Positions 42,630 through 50,957 of a stretch of 64,000 nt of DNA are shown here, piece by piece. Position 1 is the stretch's first letter; every line of letters starts with the position of its first letter. This DNA is from Mycobacteriales bacterium. Its GTDB lineage: Bacteria > Actinomycetota > Actinomycetes > Mycobacteriales > CADCTP01. Position numbers and translations under genes: made by a program. The stretch is taken from contig DASYKU010000096.1 of NCBI GenBank assembly GCA_035995165.1, positions 115,821 through 179,820 on the forward strand, in the 5' to 3' direction. The notes beneath the pieces are model-generated. The model was not told the origin of the DNA, ran no database searches, and saw only the letters and a program-made list of their open reading frames with translations.

Positions 42630-43043
42630 ATGACGAGCAACGACGTGACCGCGCCGGCCCTGCGCTCCCGGGTGCCGGGCATGTGGTGGGGAACCACCAT
42701 CGAGGCCCCGGATCCCGTCGCCCTGGCCCATTTCTACTCCCGGCTGCTCGGGTGGCCGCAGGTGGAGGAGTCGCCGGGGACGGTGGTCCTGTCCGCCGTC
42801 GAGGGATCGATCTTCGTGGTGTTCCAGCAGGCGACCGGTTATCAGCCGCCGGTCTGGCCGCCCGCCGCCGGCCGGCAGCGCCCGATGATGCACTTCGACT
42901 TCCAGGTCGGCGATCTCGACACGGCCGTCGCCGACGCGGTGGCGCTGGGAGCCGTGCTGTCCGAGTTCCAGCCGCAGGACAACGTCCGCGTCCTCACCGA
43001 CCCGGCCGGCCACCCGTTCTGTCTCGTCCTCAACACCGACTGA
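42630..43043 (+). CDS. VOC-fold protein (glyoxalase/bleomycin-resistance superfamily)
   Basis: A 137-residue protein with two beta-alpha-beta-beta-beta modules: WGTTIEAPDPVALAHFYSRL and MMHFDFQVGDLDTAVADAVA, ending LTDPAGHPFCLVLNTD. Potential metal ligands are not obvious beyond His in MMHFDF and Asp/Glu near the C-terminus. No substrate can be assigned. It converges with the TPR gene, which ends at its last base. Confidence 0.83.
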   Translation: MTSNDVTAPALRSRVPGMWWGTTIEAPDPVALAHFYSRLLGWPQVEESPGTVVLSAVEGSIFVVFQQATGYQPPVWPPAAGRQRPMMHFDFQVGDLDTAVADAVALGAVLSEFQPQDNVRVLTDPAGHPFCLVLNTD

Positions 43044-43634
43044 TCAGAGTGCGGGGACGTCGATTCCGGCCGCGCGCATCAGTCGCCAGTCCTCGCGGAC
43101 GAGCTCTGCCCCGGTACGCCGTTTCAGCGGATGCACCTCCTCCGCGACCGCGCGGTAGTCGCGGCGCGCCTCGTCGAGCTGGCCGAGCAGCAGGTGGGCA
43201 TGGCCGATGTTGATGCGGTTCATCAGGTTGTCCGGTTCGTCGGCAACGGCCTGCCGGCTGATCTCCAGCGCCTCCGCGGCCCGGCCGGTGAACAGGTAGA
43301 GCTCCGCGAAGTAGGAACGCAGCCCGGGATACGCAGGATCCAGCGCAGCCGCGGCCTCGTAGTCGGCCAGCGATTCGGCCCACCGGTGCTGCAGGATCCG
43401 GATCGCCCCGCGCTCACACAGCGGCCGGGCCTCCCCCGGCCGAAGATCGTGAGCCCGGCCGAACGCGGCGACAGCGTCGTCGAGCCGACCCAGGAGCCGA
43501 TGACAACGACCGACCCCGAGCACGGCGCCGTAGTCCTCCGGGTCCTCGGCCAGCGCACGGGTGAAGTCAGCGAGCGCATCCTCGTACGCCTGGGATCGGT
43601 ACCGATCCCAACCCCGCTGCGTCAGGCTCGTCAT
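43044..43634 (-). CDS. TPR-repeat protein
   Basis: A 196-residue helical protein. Three to four TPR motifs are visible from residue 5: WDRYRSQAYEDALADFTRAL, AVLGVGRCHRLLGRLDDAVA, and SYFAELYLFTGRAAEALEIS with INIGHAHLLLGQLDEARRDY. Such repeats make protein-binding surfaces. It has no signal peptide and no enzymatic domain, so its partner is unknown. ATG at 43634. Confidence 0.8.
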   Translation of the reverse strand: MTSLTQRGWDRYRSQAYEDALADFTRALAEDPEDYGAVLGVGRCHRLLGRLDDAVAAFGRAHDLRPGEARPLCERGAIRILQHRWAESLADYEAAAALDPAYPGLRSYFAELYLFTGRAAEALEISRQAVADEPDNLMNRINIGHAHLLLGQLDEARRDYRAVAEEVHPLKRRTGAELVREDWRLMRAAGIDVPAL

Positions 43635-43698
43635 CCCTCGCCGACCTGCTTTCCCCGTACCGATCGTGCGAATGCCCGGATGCCCGGCGCCGACCGCC

Positions 43699-43812
43699 GT
43701 GGGTAGGGCCCGCACTCTCGCACAGGTGTACCGGCGCTTCGGTGAAGTCGACGCCGCCGGGACCTCGCCACTGTACGAGCGGGTCGCGGTCGCCCTGAGC
43801 GAGTCGCCGAGG
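43699..43812 (+). pseudogene. N-terminal fragment of a DUF2332 gene
   Basis: In a 555-bp region without an intact gene (43635-44189), the frame from GTG 43699 reads QVYRRFGEVDAAGTSPLYER, then VAVALSES, close to the conserved N-terminus of DUF2332 proteins (normally about 300-350 residues). The likeness ends near 43812. The rest, down to the antiporter start at 44190, holds no frame I can support. Confidence 0.55.
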
Positions 43813-44189
43813 CGCTGCGCGCCGGCCTGGCTGTCCTGCACGCCGAGGCTCGTGGCCGCTGCTGGCCCCAAGGCCGCCTGCTCGCCTGGCTGGCAGCGTC
43901 CCAGGGGGCCGGCGGACGGTCCGAATCCCCAGGCCAGACGGTCGACCGTCCGGTATCGTCGCCTGCGGTGCGCCGGGAAGTCTGGTCGGCAGAGTGAGCT
44001 GACCGACCCCTCGGGAGACCGTGTGCGCCGTCCTTCGCAGGTTCCGTCCGGCCGTGGCTCGCAGCATGAGGTGCGGCGGATCGCCGACCGCCGGCACCAT
44101 CGCCGCCCGGCGCGGGAACCGGCCGCCGCCGGAAGCGGCGCCATCCTGACCCCGGCACCGACCGGATCCGCCCAGCAGACGGGAAGCCG

Positions 44190-45668
44190 TTGTCCGAGAC
44201 CTACTCCTTCGCCGTCGACGTGCTGCTGGTGTCGGCCGCCGGGCTGCTCGCCCTGCTGTCCAACCGGCTCACCGAGCGGACCAGGATCCCGGCCCCGCTG
44301 ATCGTGCTCGTCGCCGCGGCCGTCGTGGTCAAGGCCGTACCCGATCTGCACGCGCCGCCGGAGCGGATCGTGGAGCAGCTGGTGACGGTCGCGCTCGTCC
44401 TGATCCTGTTCGACGGCGGCATGCACATCGGCTGGAGCCGGTTCCGGGCGGCGGCCAAGCCGATCGCCGTCGTCGGCGTCGCAGGGACCTTCCTGACCGC
44501 GGCCGGCGCGGCCGTCTTCCTGCACGCCGCCGTCGGCCTCGACTGGTACGTCGCCCTGCTGGTCGCGACCGCGGTGAGCCCGACCGACCCGGCGGTGGTG
44601 TTCTCGGTGCTGGGGCAGCGGGAGATCTCCGGGCGCAGCGGCACGATCCTGGAGGGCGAATCCGGCGCCAACGACCCGGTCGGGATCGCGCTCATGGCCG
44701 GCCTGATCGCCGCCCACGGCGTCGGCGTGGGCCCGTTCGGGCGGGTGGCCGGGGAGTTCGGGCTGCAGATGGTGGTCGGCGGTGCCGTCGGCCTCATCGG
44801 CGGCCGGGCCCTGCTGTGGTTCATGCGGGCGGTGCCGCTGCCGAGCGAGTCGCTCTACCCGCTGCGTACGGCGGTCAGCGCGTTCCTCGTCTTCGCAGCC
44901 GCGACCCTGCTGCACGGCTCCGGGTTCCTGGCCGTGTTCGTGGCCGGGATCCTGCTCGGCGACGCGCGGGCGCCGTACAAGCGGGAGATCGAACGGTTCC
45001 AGTCCGCGCTGGCCAGTCTGGGCGAGGTCGTCGCCTTCGGCGTCCTCGGCCTGACCATCGACCTCGGCACGCTGGCCCGTGCCGACGTGTGGGTTCCCGG
45101 CCTGCTGCTGGGCCTCCTGCTGGCGGTCGTGATCCGGCCGGTCCTCGTCGGCATCTGCCTGGCGCCGTGGGGGCTCAGCCGCGGCGAGAACGCGTTCATG
45201 CTCCTGGCCGGGCTCAAGGGCGCGGTCCCGATCCTGCTCGGCGGCTCCATCCTCGACGCCGCGCTGCCCGACGCCCAGCGCCTGTACGGGATCGTCGTCG
45301 TGGTGGTGATCTTCTCGGTCGCCGTGCAGGGCACCCTCGTGCCCACTCTCGCCCGGGTCCTGCACGTACCCATGCGTGCGGTCCAGCCGGAACCCTGGGC
45401 GCTCGGCCTGCGCCTGCGCAGCGAACCCGACGGCGCGCAGCAGATCACCGTCGCCGCCGGCGCCCCTGCTGACGGCCGCCGGATCGACGAACTGCACGAG
45501 CTGCCCGAGGACAGCTGGATCAGCCTCGTCGTCCGTGACGACCGGCCGCTGCCCGTCCGCGACGACACGCGGCTGCGCGCCGGCGACAGGGTCCTCGTCC
45601 TTGCCACCCCGGACGCGCAGGACCGGGTCCTGGCCATCTTCGGCCGGGCCGCCACCGCCGGCGGGTGA
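44190..45668 (+). CDS. CPA1-type cation/proton antiporter with TrkA-C domain
   Basis: A 492-residue antiporter with about 12 helices and the motifs VSPTDPAVVFSVLGQR and GESGANDPVGIALM (Asn-Asp pair) of sodium/proton exchangers. A cytoplasmic C-terminal domain (about residues 405-490, GLRLRSEPDGAQQITVAAGA) resembles TrkA-C, which in K/H antiporters such as KhtU or CvrA binds nucleotides. Potassium is thus as likely a substrate as sodium. A TTG at 44190 with GGGAAG upstream is taken as start. Confidence 0.87.
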   Translation: MSETYSFAVDVLLVSAAGLLALLSNRLTERTRIPAPLIVLVAAAVVVKAVPDLHAPPERIVEQLVTVALVLILFDGGMHIGWSRFRAAAKPIAVVGVAGTFLTAAGAAVFLHAAVGLDWYVALLVATAVSPTDPAVVFSVLGQREISGRSGTILEGESGANDPVGIALMAGLIAAHGVGVGPFGRVAGEFGLQMVVGGAVGLIGGRALLWFMRAVPLPSESLYPLRTAVSAFLVFAAATLLHGSGFLAVFVAGILLGDARAPYKREIERFQSALASLGEVVAFGVLGLTIDLGTLARADVWVPGLLLGLLLAVVIRPVLVGICLAPWGLSRGENAFMLLAGLKGAVPILLGGSILDAALPDAQRLYGIVVVVVIFSVAVQGTLVPTLARVLHVPMRAVQPEPWALGLRLRSEPDGAQQITVAAGAPADGRRIDELHELPEDSWISLVVRDDRPLPVRDDTRLRAGDRVLVLATPDAQDRVLAIFGRAATAGG

Positions 45669-45879
45669 ACGCCGCGACCACTGAACCTGTTCGCCCGGGT
45701 GGATTCTGGCCGCGCCTCCGCCGCGGCGCTGACCGGCCGGGTGCGGACCGGCACGCCTCGGTCGCGTTCACGCTCCAGCCGTACTCGCACGTACTCCCGA
45801 GCGGCGACGAGGATGCGGCGAAGAAGGTCCCGATCTCATGCTCGGCCCACGGGTCCGTGAGCAACGAGCCCGGAAATGC

Positions 45880-45917
45880 GACCAGGGCGCTCGATCCGGA
45901 GATCGAACGCCCTGGTC
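45880..45917 (-). terminator. Terminator hairpin of initiator tRNA gene
   Basis: A 10-bp outer stem GACCAGGGCG/CGCCCTGGTC, a C-A mismatch, a 5-bp inner stem TCGAT/ATCGA and a CCGGAG loop lie five bases past the tRNA 3' end in the tRNA orientation. Upstream of it (45669-45879) I see no gene; the short frames there are not convincing. Confidence 0.85.
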
Positions 45918-45921
45918 AGAG

Positions 45922-45998
45922 TGGTAGCGGGGGTAGGATTTGAACCTACGACCTCTGGGTTATGAGCCCAGCGAGCTACCGAGCTGCTCCACCCCGCG
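45922..45998 (-). tRNA. Initiator tRNA-fMet (CAT)
   Basis: A 77-nt tRNA with CCA encoded at the 3' end (TGG on the plus strand at 45922-45924). Stems: acceptor CGCGGGG with a C1-U72 non-pair, D arm with AGCAGCTCGGTAGCT, anticodon arm CTGGG-CTCATAA-CCCAG with the three G-C pairs characteristic of initiators, and TPsiC GGTTCAAATCC. The unpaired 1:72 position and GGG/CCC stem separate it from elongator Met. A promoter and a terminator flank it. Confidence 0.97.
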
Positions 45999-46010
45999 TC
46001 GCCTTGATCT

Positions 46011-46039
46011 ACCTTACGCAGCCGGCGGGTCGGGTGCAA
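46011..46039 (-). promoter_or_regulatory. Sigma-70-type promoter of tRNA-fMet
   Basis: TTGCAC (46034-46039) and TAAGGT (46011-46016) on the minus strand are 17 bases apart, close to ideal for the principal sigma factor. The tRNA 5' end is about 13 bases downstream of the -10. The promoter is interwoven with the terminator hairpin of the preceding gene. Confidence 0.85.
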
Positions 46040-46057
46040 ATCCGCCCGCCGGCTGCG
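46017..46057 (-). terminator. 13-bp stem terminator after UPF0182 gene
   Basis: CGCAGCCGGCGGG and CCCGCCGGCTGCG flank a 15-base loop, beginning 13 bases after the UPF0182 stop. The loop carries the -35 of the tRNA promoter and one arm fills its spacer, so the same DNA ends one unit and starts the next. Confidence 0.8.
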
Positions 46058-46070
46058 TCCGGTCCAGTTC

Positions 46071-48974
46071 CTAGCCTCCGCCGCGGGCCGTCGCCACGGC
46101 CGCCGCGGCCTGGTTCAGCGCGGTCTGCGCCTGGCCGATGCGGGTGACGTCCCCACTGCGGTACGCCGTCTGCAGGTTCGTGTACGCCGTGCCCAACTGG
46201 GTCAGCGCGGCCTGCAGCTGCGGTGACACCGTTCCCCCACCGGTGCCGCTCGGAGGCGCCGGCGTCGGTGATGTCGAGGTGGAGGCGGACGGGCTCGGGC
46301 TCGGCGACGTACCGGTCCCACCGCTGGCATCCGGCGCCTGCTGACCGGCGCCCGCTCCGAACAGCGTGTCGAGCGCACCGGTCAGGGACGACGCGAACGC
46401 CACCCGGTCACCGAAGGCGACCAGCACACGCTGCAGGATCGGGTACGGCAGTCCAGCCGCCTCGACGTACAGAGGTTCGATGTACAGCAGCCCGCCGCCG
46501 ACGGGCAGGGTTAACAAGTTGCCGTAGCGGACCTGGGACCCTTGTGAGTTCAGCAGCGTGATCGTCTGGGCGATCTCGGGTTGGGACCCGAAGCGGCCCT
46601 GCACCTGGCCAGGACCGAGGACGGCCTGGCTGCCGGGTAACTCCAGGACCTGCATCTGGCCGTAGTCGGCCGGGTCGCTGGAGACCGTGACGTACGCGGC
46701 CAGGTTGTCCCGGGACAGCGCGTTCAGCGCGCTGGTCAGCTGGAAGACCGGGGCCTTCTGGCCGGGCGCCTGGGCCACGATGTAGTACGGCGGCTGGGCG
46801 GCGCCCTGCCCCGTCGTCGGGTCGGCCGGCACCCGCCAGAAGTCCTGGGTGTTGAAGAACTGCCGCGGGTCGGTCACGTGATACCGCGTGAGCAGCTCGC
46901 GCTGGACCTTGAACAGGTCCTCGGGGTAGCGCAGGTGCTCGGCCAGCTCGTCGCTGATCTGGCTCTTGGGCTGGATGATCCCCGGGTACGCCTTCATCCA
47001 GGTCTTGAGCACCGGGTCGTTCTCGTCGAACTCGTACAGCGTGACCTTGCCGGTGTACGCGTTGACCGTCGCCTTCACCGAGTTGCGGATGTAGTTGACG
47101 TCCTGCCGGGGCAGCGCCCGGGTGCCCTGCCCGGTCCGGGAGTCGGCCGCGACCTCGCCCAGCGTCTGGCGTTCCGAGTACGGGTAGTTGTTGATCGTGG
47201 TGTAGCCGTCCACGATCCACTCGACCTGCCCGTTGATGACAGCCGGGTACGGGTCGCCGTCGACCTTGAGGAACGGCGCCACCTTCTCCACCCGGTCGGC
47301 CGGGTCGCGGACGAACAGGATCTTGGAGTTCCCGTTGATCGCGCTGGAGAGCAGGATGTTGCGCTCGCGGTAGTTGACCGCGAAGGCCAGCCGGTTGAAG
47401 AAGCTGCCGAGGCTCACCCCGCCGCTGCCGTTGTACCGGAACAGCTGGTCGTCGCCGCTGTTGTTGGGCCGGTCGAACTCGCCGCGGGAGTTGGTGTCGA
47501 CGATCGAGTAGTCCGAGATCAGCTCGCCGTAGTAGATCCGCGGCTGGTTGACCTTGATCGGCCCGGTCGCCGGCAGCCCGCCCTCGGTGAAGTCGGCCTG
47601 CGAGGTGAGGTTCTCGTTCGCGGCCGCGGCGACGAAGCCGTTGCCGTGCGTGTAGAACGTGTGCCGGTTGATCCAGTTGGTCTGGTTGCCGGTCAGGTTG
47701 TCCGAGCTCAGCTCCCGGACCGCGACGACGTAGTCGGATTCCTTGTCGTTGATCGTGTAGCGGTCGATGTCCAGCTTCTCCGGGAAGTCGTACACGTTCC
47801 GGATCTGCTGGAACTGCCGGAAGGTCGGGCTGAGGATGTTCGGGTCCAGCAGCCGCGCGTTCGGGATCGTCGACTTGTCCGAGGTGAGCGCGTTGCGCGC
47901 GGACGCGACGTCCGTGTTCGCGTTGTACTGCTGCTGGTTGACCTTCCCGCCCTCGCTGGTCGACGTGATCCCGTACGCCGCCCGCGTGGCCTGGATGTTG
48001 CGCTGGATGTACTGCGCTTCCTTCTCGTTGGCGTTCGGCCGGACGCTGAACTGCTGCACGATCGCCGGGTAGATCCCGCTGGCCACGATCGAGGTCAGCA
48101 GCAGCAGCACGATCGCGATGGCCGGCAGCTGCACCCAGCGCAGGAAGATGTTCGCCAGGATCGCGACCGCGCAGATCAGCGCGACGAACATGAGGATCGT
48201 CTTGGCCGGCAGCACCGCGTTGACGTCCGTGTACGACGCACCGGTCCGGCCGTCGCGCTCGTTGAAGAGCAACCCGTACCGGTCGAGATAGTAGGCCGCG
48301 GCCTTCAGCAGCACGAAGATGCCGAGCAGCACGGACAGGTGCACGCGGGCGGCCGGGGTGACCTTCTCCCCCGGCGTCTGCAGCCGCACCCCGCCGAAGA
48401 GGTAGTGCACCGCCACCGCCGCCAGCAGCGACAGCACGATCGCGGTGAACAGCAGGCCGAGGATGAACCGCTGGAACGGGTACGTGAACGTGTAGTACGA
48501 GAGGTCGATCCCGAACTGCGGGTCCTTGATCCCGAACTGCGTCCCGTTGCGCCATTGCAGCCAGGTCTGCCACTGCGCCTGGGCGGTGATGCCGGTGAAC
48601 AGGCCCAGCACCGCCGAGATGCCGATGACGATCAGGCGGCGGCGCGGCTCGAGCGCGGACCGGTAGCGCTCCAGGTTCTGCTGCTCCAGCGACATGGGCC
48701 GGAACGGCGGCCGGAACCGGTACGCCAGGAAGAGGTTGACGGCGATGACCAGAGCCATCAGCACGCCGAAGAGGAAGAAGAGCAGGATTCGGATGCGCAG
48801 GCCGGTGGTGAAGACCTGACGGAAGCCGACCTCGCCGAACCAGAGCCAGTCCACGTACATCCGGACCAGGGACCCGAGCACGGACAGGACGAGCACCAGC
48901 AATACGACGACGCCAATGATGATCTTGGCGCGCCGGGACAAGGACGGCACCGGTAGCGACGGCCGCATGGCCAC
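46071..48974 (-). CDS. UPF0182 family large membrane protein
   Basis: A 967-residue protein with a cluster of about seven N-terminal helices (residues 20-330, from AKIIIGVVVLLVLVLSVLGS to IVLLLLTSIVASGIYPAIVQ), a large extracytoplasmic part with SDYSIVDTNSRGEFD, YAVNYRERNILLSS-like blocks and many Asn/Tyr residues, and a C-terminal Ser/Thr/Pro tail rich in SPSPSPSAS before a short helix. This matches UPF0182 (about 1000 residues), an actinobacterial family of unknown role. Start at the GTG 48974 (ATG 48968 is an alternative). It is divergent from the PPA1309-like gene. Confidence 0.92.
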   Translation of the reverse strand: MAMRPSLPVPSLSRRAKIIIGVVVLLVLVLSVLGSLVRMYVDWLWFGEVGFRQVFTTGLRIRILLFFLFGVLMALVIAVNLFLAYRFRPPFRPMSLEQQNLERYRSALEPRRRLIVIGISAVLGLFTGITAQAQWQTWLQWRNGTQFGIKDPQFGIDLSYYTFTYPFQRFILGLLFTAIVLSLLAAVAVHYLFGGVRLQTPGEKVTPAARVHLSVLLGIFVLLKAAAYYLDRYGLLFNERDGRTGASYTDVNAVLPAKTILMFVALICAVAILANIFLRWVQLPAIAIVLLLLTSIVASGIYPAIVQQFSVRPNANEKEAQYIQRNIQATRAAYGITSTSEGGKVNQQQYNANTDVASARNALTSDKSTIPNARLLDPNILSPTFRQFQQIRNVYDFPEKLDIDRYTINDKESDYVVAVRELSSDNLTGNQTNWINRHTFYTHGNGFVAAAANENLTSQADFTEGGLPATGPIKVNQPRIYYGELISDYSIVDTNSRGEFDRPNNSGDDQLFRYNGSGGVSLGSFFNRLAFAVNYRERNILLSSAINGNSKILFVRDPADRVEKVAPFLKVDGDPYPAVINGQVEWIVDGYTTINNYPYSERQTLGEVAADSRTGQGTRALPRQDVNYIRNSVKATVNAYTGKVTLYEFDENDPVLKTWMKAYPGIIQPKSQISDELAEHLRYPEDLFKVQRELLTRYHVTDPRQFFNTQDFWRVPADPTTGQGAAQPPYYIVAQAPGQKAPVFQLTSALNALSRDNLAAYVTVSSDPADYGQMQVLELPGSQAVLGPGQVQGRFGSQPEIAQTITLLNSQGSQVRYGNLLTLPVGGGLLYIEPLYVEAAGLPYPILQRVLVAFGDRVAFASSLTGALDTLFGAGAGQQAPDASGGTGTSPSPSPSASTSTSPTPAPPSGTGGGTVSPQLQAALTQLGTAYTNLQTAYRSGDVTRIGQAQTALNQAAAAVATARGGG

Positions 48975-49085
48975 GGTGGTGTGCTCCCCACGAGAGGGCG
49001 ATCTGGACGCCTGAGGAACTTACCGGGGACCGCTGTGGTTCCCGCCCCGGCGTGCGGGTCGGTGCACAACTGTAAGGATGAGGCC

Positions 49086-49595
49086 GTGTCGGAGCTGCTG
49101 CAGGAGACCCTGGTCGAGATCGAGCGGCACGTCGCCGGCTCCGGATGGAACCAGCGGCCGCAGCTGTTCGCGCTCGCGCGCACCGCTGACCTGGTCGTAC
49201 GGGAGCCGGAGTTCGCCGCCCAGCTGGGACTGGACCCGGAGCGCATGCCGGCCGAGGCGCTGACCCCGGTCGAGCAGGACCCGCTGCCGGACGGTCCGCT
49301 GGACGAGTCGCTGGCTCAGGTCGGCTGGCCCCGTGAGGTCGCCGGCTGCGCGCTGGTCCAGGAGGTCGTGATGCTGCCGCCGGAGGTCGAGGAGGGCATG
49401 CCGCGGCACGCCGACGTCCTCGACTGGGCGACCGAGCACCCGGCCCGGCGGGAGGCCCGGCTGGCGGTGGCGGTGCTGCGGAACGGCAGCCGCGCCTGCA
49501 CCGTCCGGATGCGCGGCGAGGACGAGGACGAGCTGCTGGTCGGGCCCGACCTGGCGCCGGCGCTGGCCGACGCGCTGGCCGCGACCCTGGACTGA
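49086..49595 (+). CDS. PPA1309-like conserved actinobacterial protein
   Basis: A 169-residue soluble protein that begins VSELLQETLVEIERHVAGSG and contains RPQLFALARTADLVVREPEF and VGWPREVAGCALVQEVVMLP. This is the conserved actinobacterial PPA1309 family, which has no known function; its gene usually stands between UPF0182 and the PDZ-Lon gene, as here. GTG at 49086 with AAGGA upstream. It converges with the PDZ-Lon gene, 2 bases apart. Confidence 0.85.
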   Translation: MSELLQETLVEIERHVAGSGWNQRPQLFALARTADLVVREPEFAAQLGLDPERMPAEALTPVEQDPLPDGPLDESLAQVGWPREVAGCALVQEVVMLPPEVEEGMPRHADVLDWATEHPARREARLAVAVLRNGSRACTVRMRGEDEDELLVGPDLAPALADALAATLD

Positions 49596-49597
49596 GC

Positions 49598-50629
49598 TCA
49601 GCAGGACGGGGTCGGCTGCCCTGCCCGCAGCGCGTCCAGCGCCTTGATCGCGCCGGACAGCGAGTCGACCTTGATCAGTGTCAGCCCCGACGGCGGCTTC
49701 CGGCTGGCCTCGGCGCAGTTGCCGGCCGGCACCAGGAAGTCCGTCGCGCCCTTGTCCTTGGCCGCGATCAGCTTCAGCGGGATGCCGCCGATCGGGCCGA
49801 CCGAGCCGTCCAGGCTGATCGTGCCGGTGCCGGCGATGAACTTGCCGCCGGTGAGGTCGTCGGCGCCGAGCTTCTCCAGGATCCCGAGCGCGAACATCAG
49901 CCCGGCCGACGGCCCGCCGATGCGATCGTCCAGCCCGATCTTGACGGAGAACGGGGCCGTGCTCTGCAGCGTCACGCCGACGCCGAGCACCGCCCGGGTC
50001 TTGCCGCTGTCGTCGGTACCCGAGGTGGTGGTGATCTGGGCGGTGCCGGGCCTGGTGCCCCGCTCGTACGCGACGGTGACCGTGGTCCCCGGCTTCGTCG
50101 CCGTCAGCACCGAGCCGAGCTGCGCGATGTTGGCGACCTTCGTTCCCTGCACCGCCGTGATGACGTCCTTGGCGGCGAGCTTGCCGTGCGAGGGCGAGTC
50201 GTCCTCCACCGCGGACACGATCACCCTGGCCATCTTCAGGTATGCCAGCACGGCCAGCTCGGCCGAGTTCTGCGAGGTGACGAAGTCCTGGGTGTTCTTC
50301 TGGTCGGTCTGCTGCTGGGTCTGGCCGGGCGGGAAGATCTCCTCCCGCGGCACCACCGCGCGCTCCGGGTCGAGCCAGCCGCGCAGCGCCCCCAGCAGGT
50401 CGAGCCGGTCCCGGACCGAGACCGTGGTCAGGTTGAGGTGCCCGCTGGTCTTCTCCGGTGTCCTGCCGGTGAGCTGGATGATCTGGTTGCCGGACTGGTC
50501 GACGCCGAGGGTGTCCAGGGTCGGTCCCGGACCCAGCTCCGCGTACGGCACCGGGAGCTGGGAGCCGCCGACCAGCAACGCGAGCAGCAGCACCGCGCCG
50601 GTGATCAGCGTGAGGACCCGTCGGCTCAT
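49598..50629 (-). CDS. PDZ-Lon (YlbL-like) secreted protease
   Basis: A 343-residue membrane-anchored protease. An N-terminal signal anchor (VLTLITGAVLLLALLVGG) is followed by PDZ about residues 140-210 (LAAKDVITAVQGTKVANIAQ) and a C-terminal Lon-type serine peptidase domain with the catalytic Ser in DRIGGPSAGLMFALGIL and the Lys in GIPLKLIAAKDKGA. This Ser-Lys dyad acts outside the membrane. Substrate unknown. The small gene at 50676-50855 lies upstream on the same strand. Confidence 0.92.
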   Translation of the reverse strand: MSRRVLTLITGAVLLLALLVGGSQLPVPYAELGPGPTLDTLGVDQSGNQIIQLTGRTPEKTSGHLNLTTVSVRDRLDLLGALRGWLDPERAVVPREEIFPPGQTQQQTDQKNTQDFVTSQNSAELAVLAYLKMARVIVSAVEDDSPSHGKLAAKDVITAVQGTKVANIAQLGSVLTATKPGTTVTVAYERGTRPGTAQITTTSGTDDSGKTRAVLGVGVTLQSTAPFSVKIGLDDRIGGPSAGLMFALGILEKLGADDLTGGKFIAGTGTISLDGSVGPIGGIPLKLIAAKDKGATDFLVPAGNCAEASRKPPSGLTLIKVDSLSGAIKALDALRAGQPTPSC

Positions 50630-50675
50630 GCCCCGCAGCTTAGGCAGGTGTGCTGTAAGACCCGCGTGCGGTAGG

Positions 50676-50855
50676 TCAGCGCGGCTCGTCCGGCTGGTCC
50701 TGCCGGCTGCGCTCGAGCGCTTCGACGAAACGGTGGTGGGCGGCGACGCTGTCGACCGGATCGGCCGGCCCGCGTGGCCGGGCGGCCCAGCTCGCCCACG
50801 CGACGGCGGCGACGAGCGCCACCAGCGGGATCAGCAGCCAGACCAACGGGGACAC
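50676..50855 (-). CDS. Small single-helix membrane protein, 59 residues
   Basis: The frame VSPLVWLLIPLVALVAAVAW then ASWAARPRGPADPVDSVAAH and HRFVEALERSRQDQPDEPR begins at a GTG (50855) and ends at TGA 50676. It has one N-terminal membrane helix followed by a short charged helix. Codon usage is typical of neighbouring genes and it lies 46 bases upstream of the PDZ-Lon gene on the same strand. Small proteins of this kind are conserved at this position in actinobacteria; function is unknown. Confidence 0.7.
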   Translation of the reverse strand: MSPLVWLLIPLVALVAAVAWASWAARPRGPADPVDSVAAHHRFVEALERSRQDQPDEPR

Positions 50856-50957
50856 ACCCTCACGGTACGCCGCCGACCCCCCATTCGGCCCGTGTCGCGG
50901 CGTGTCGTGGGCGACGGCGTCGTGACCGTCCGAAGTGGACGGACAGGCGATCGTGGG

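Noticed and set aside
43567..44100. A 177-codon minus-strand frame in the gap before the antiporter
   Set aside because: Rich in Arg and Gly, no recognisable motif, starts inside the TPR gene region and overlaps the DUF2332 relic on the other strand.
45520..45864. A 114-codon minus-strand frame downstream of the tRNA terminator
   Set aside because: Overlaps the antiporter 3' end antisense, with no ribosome site or known domain.
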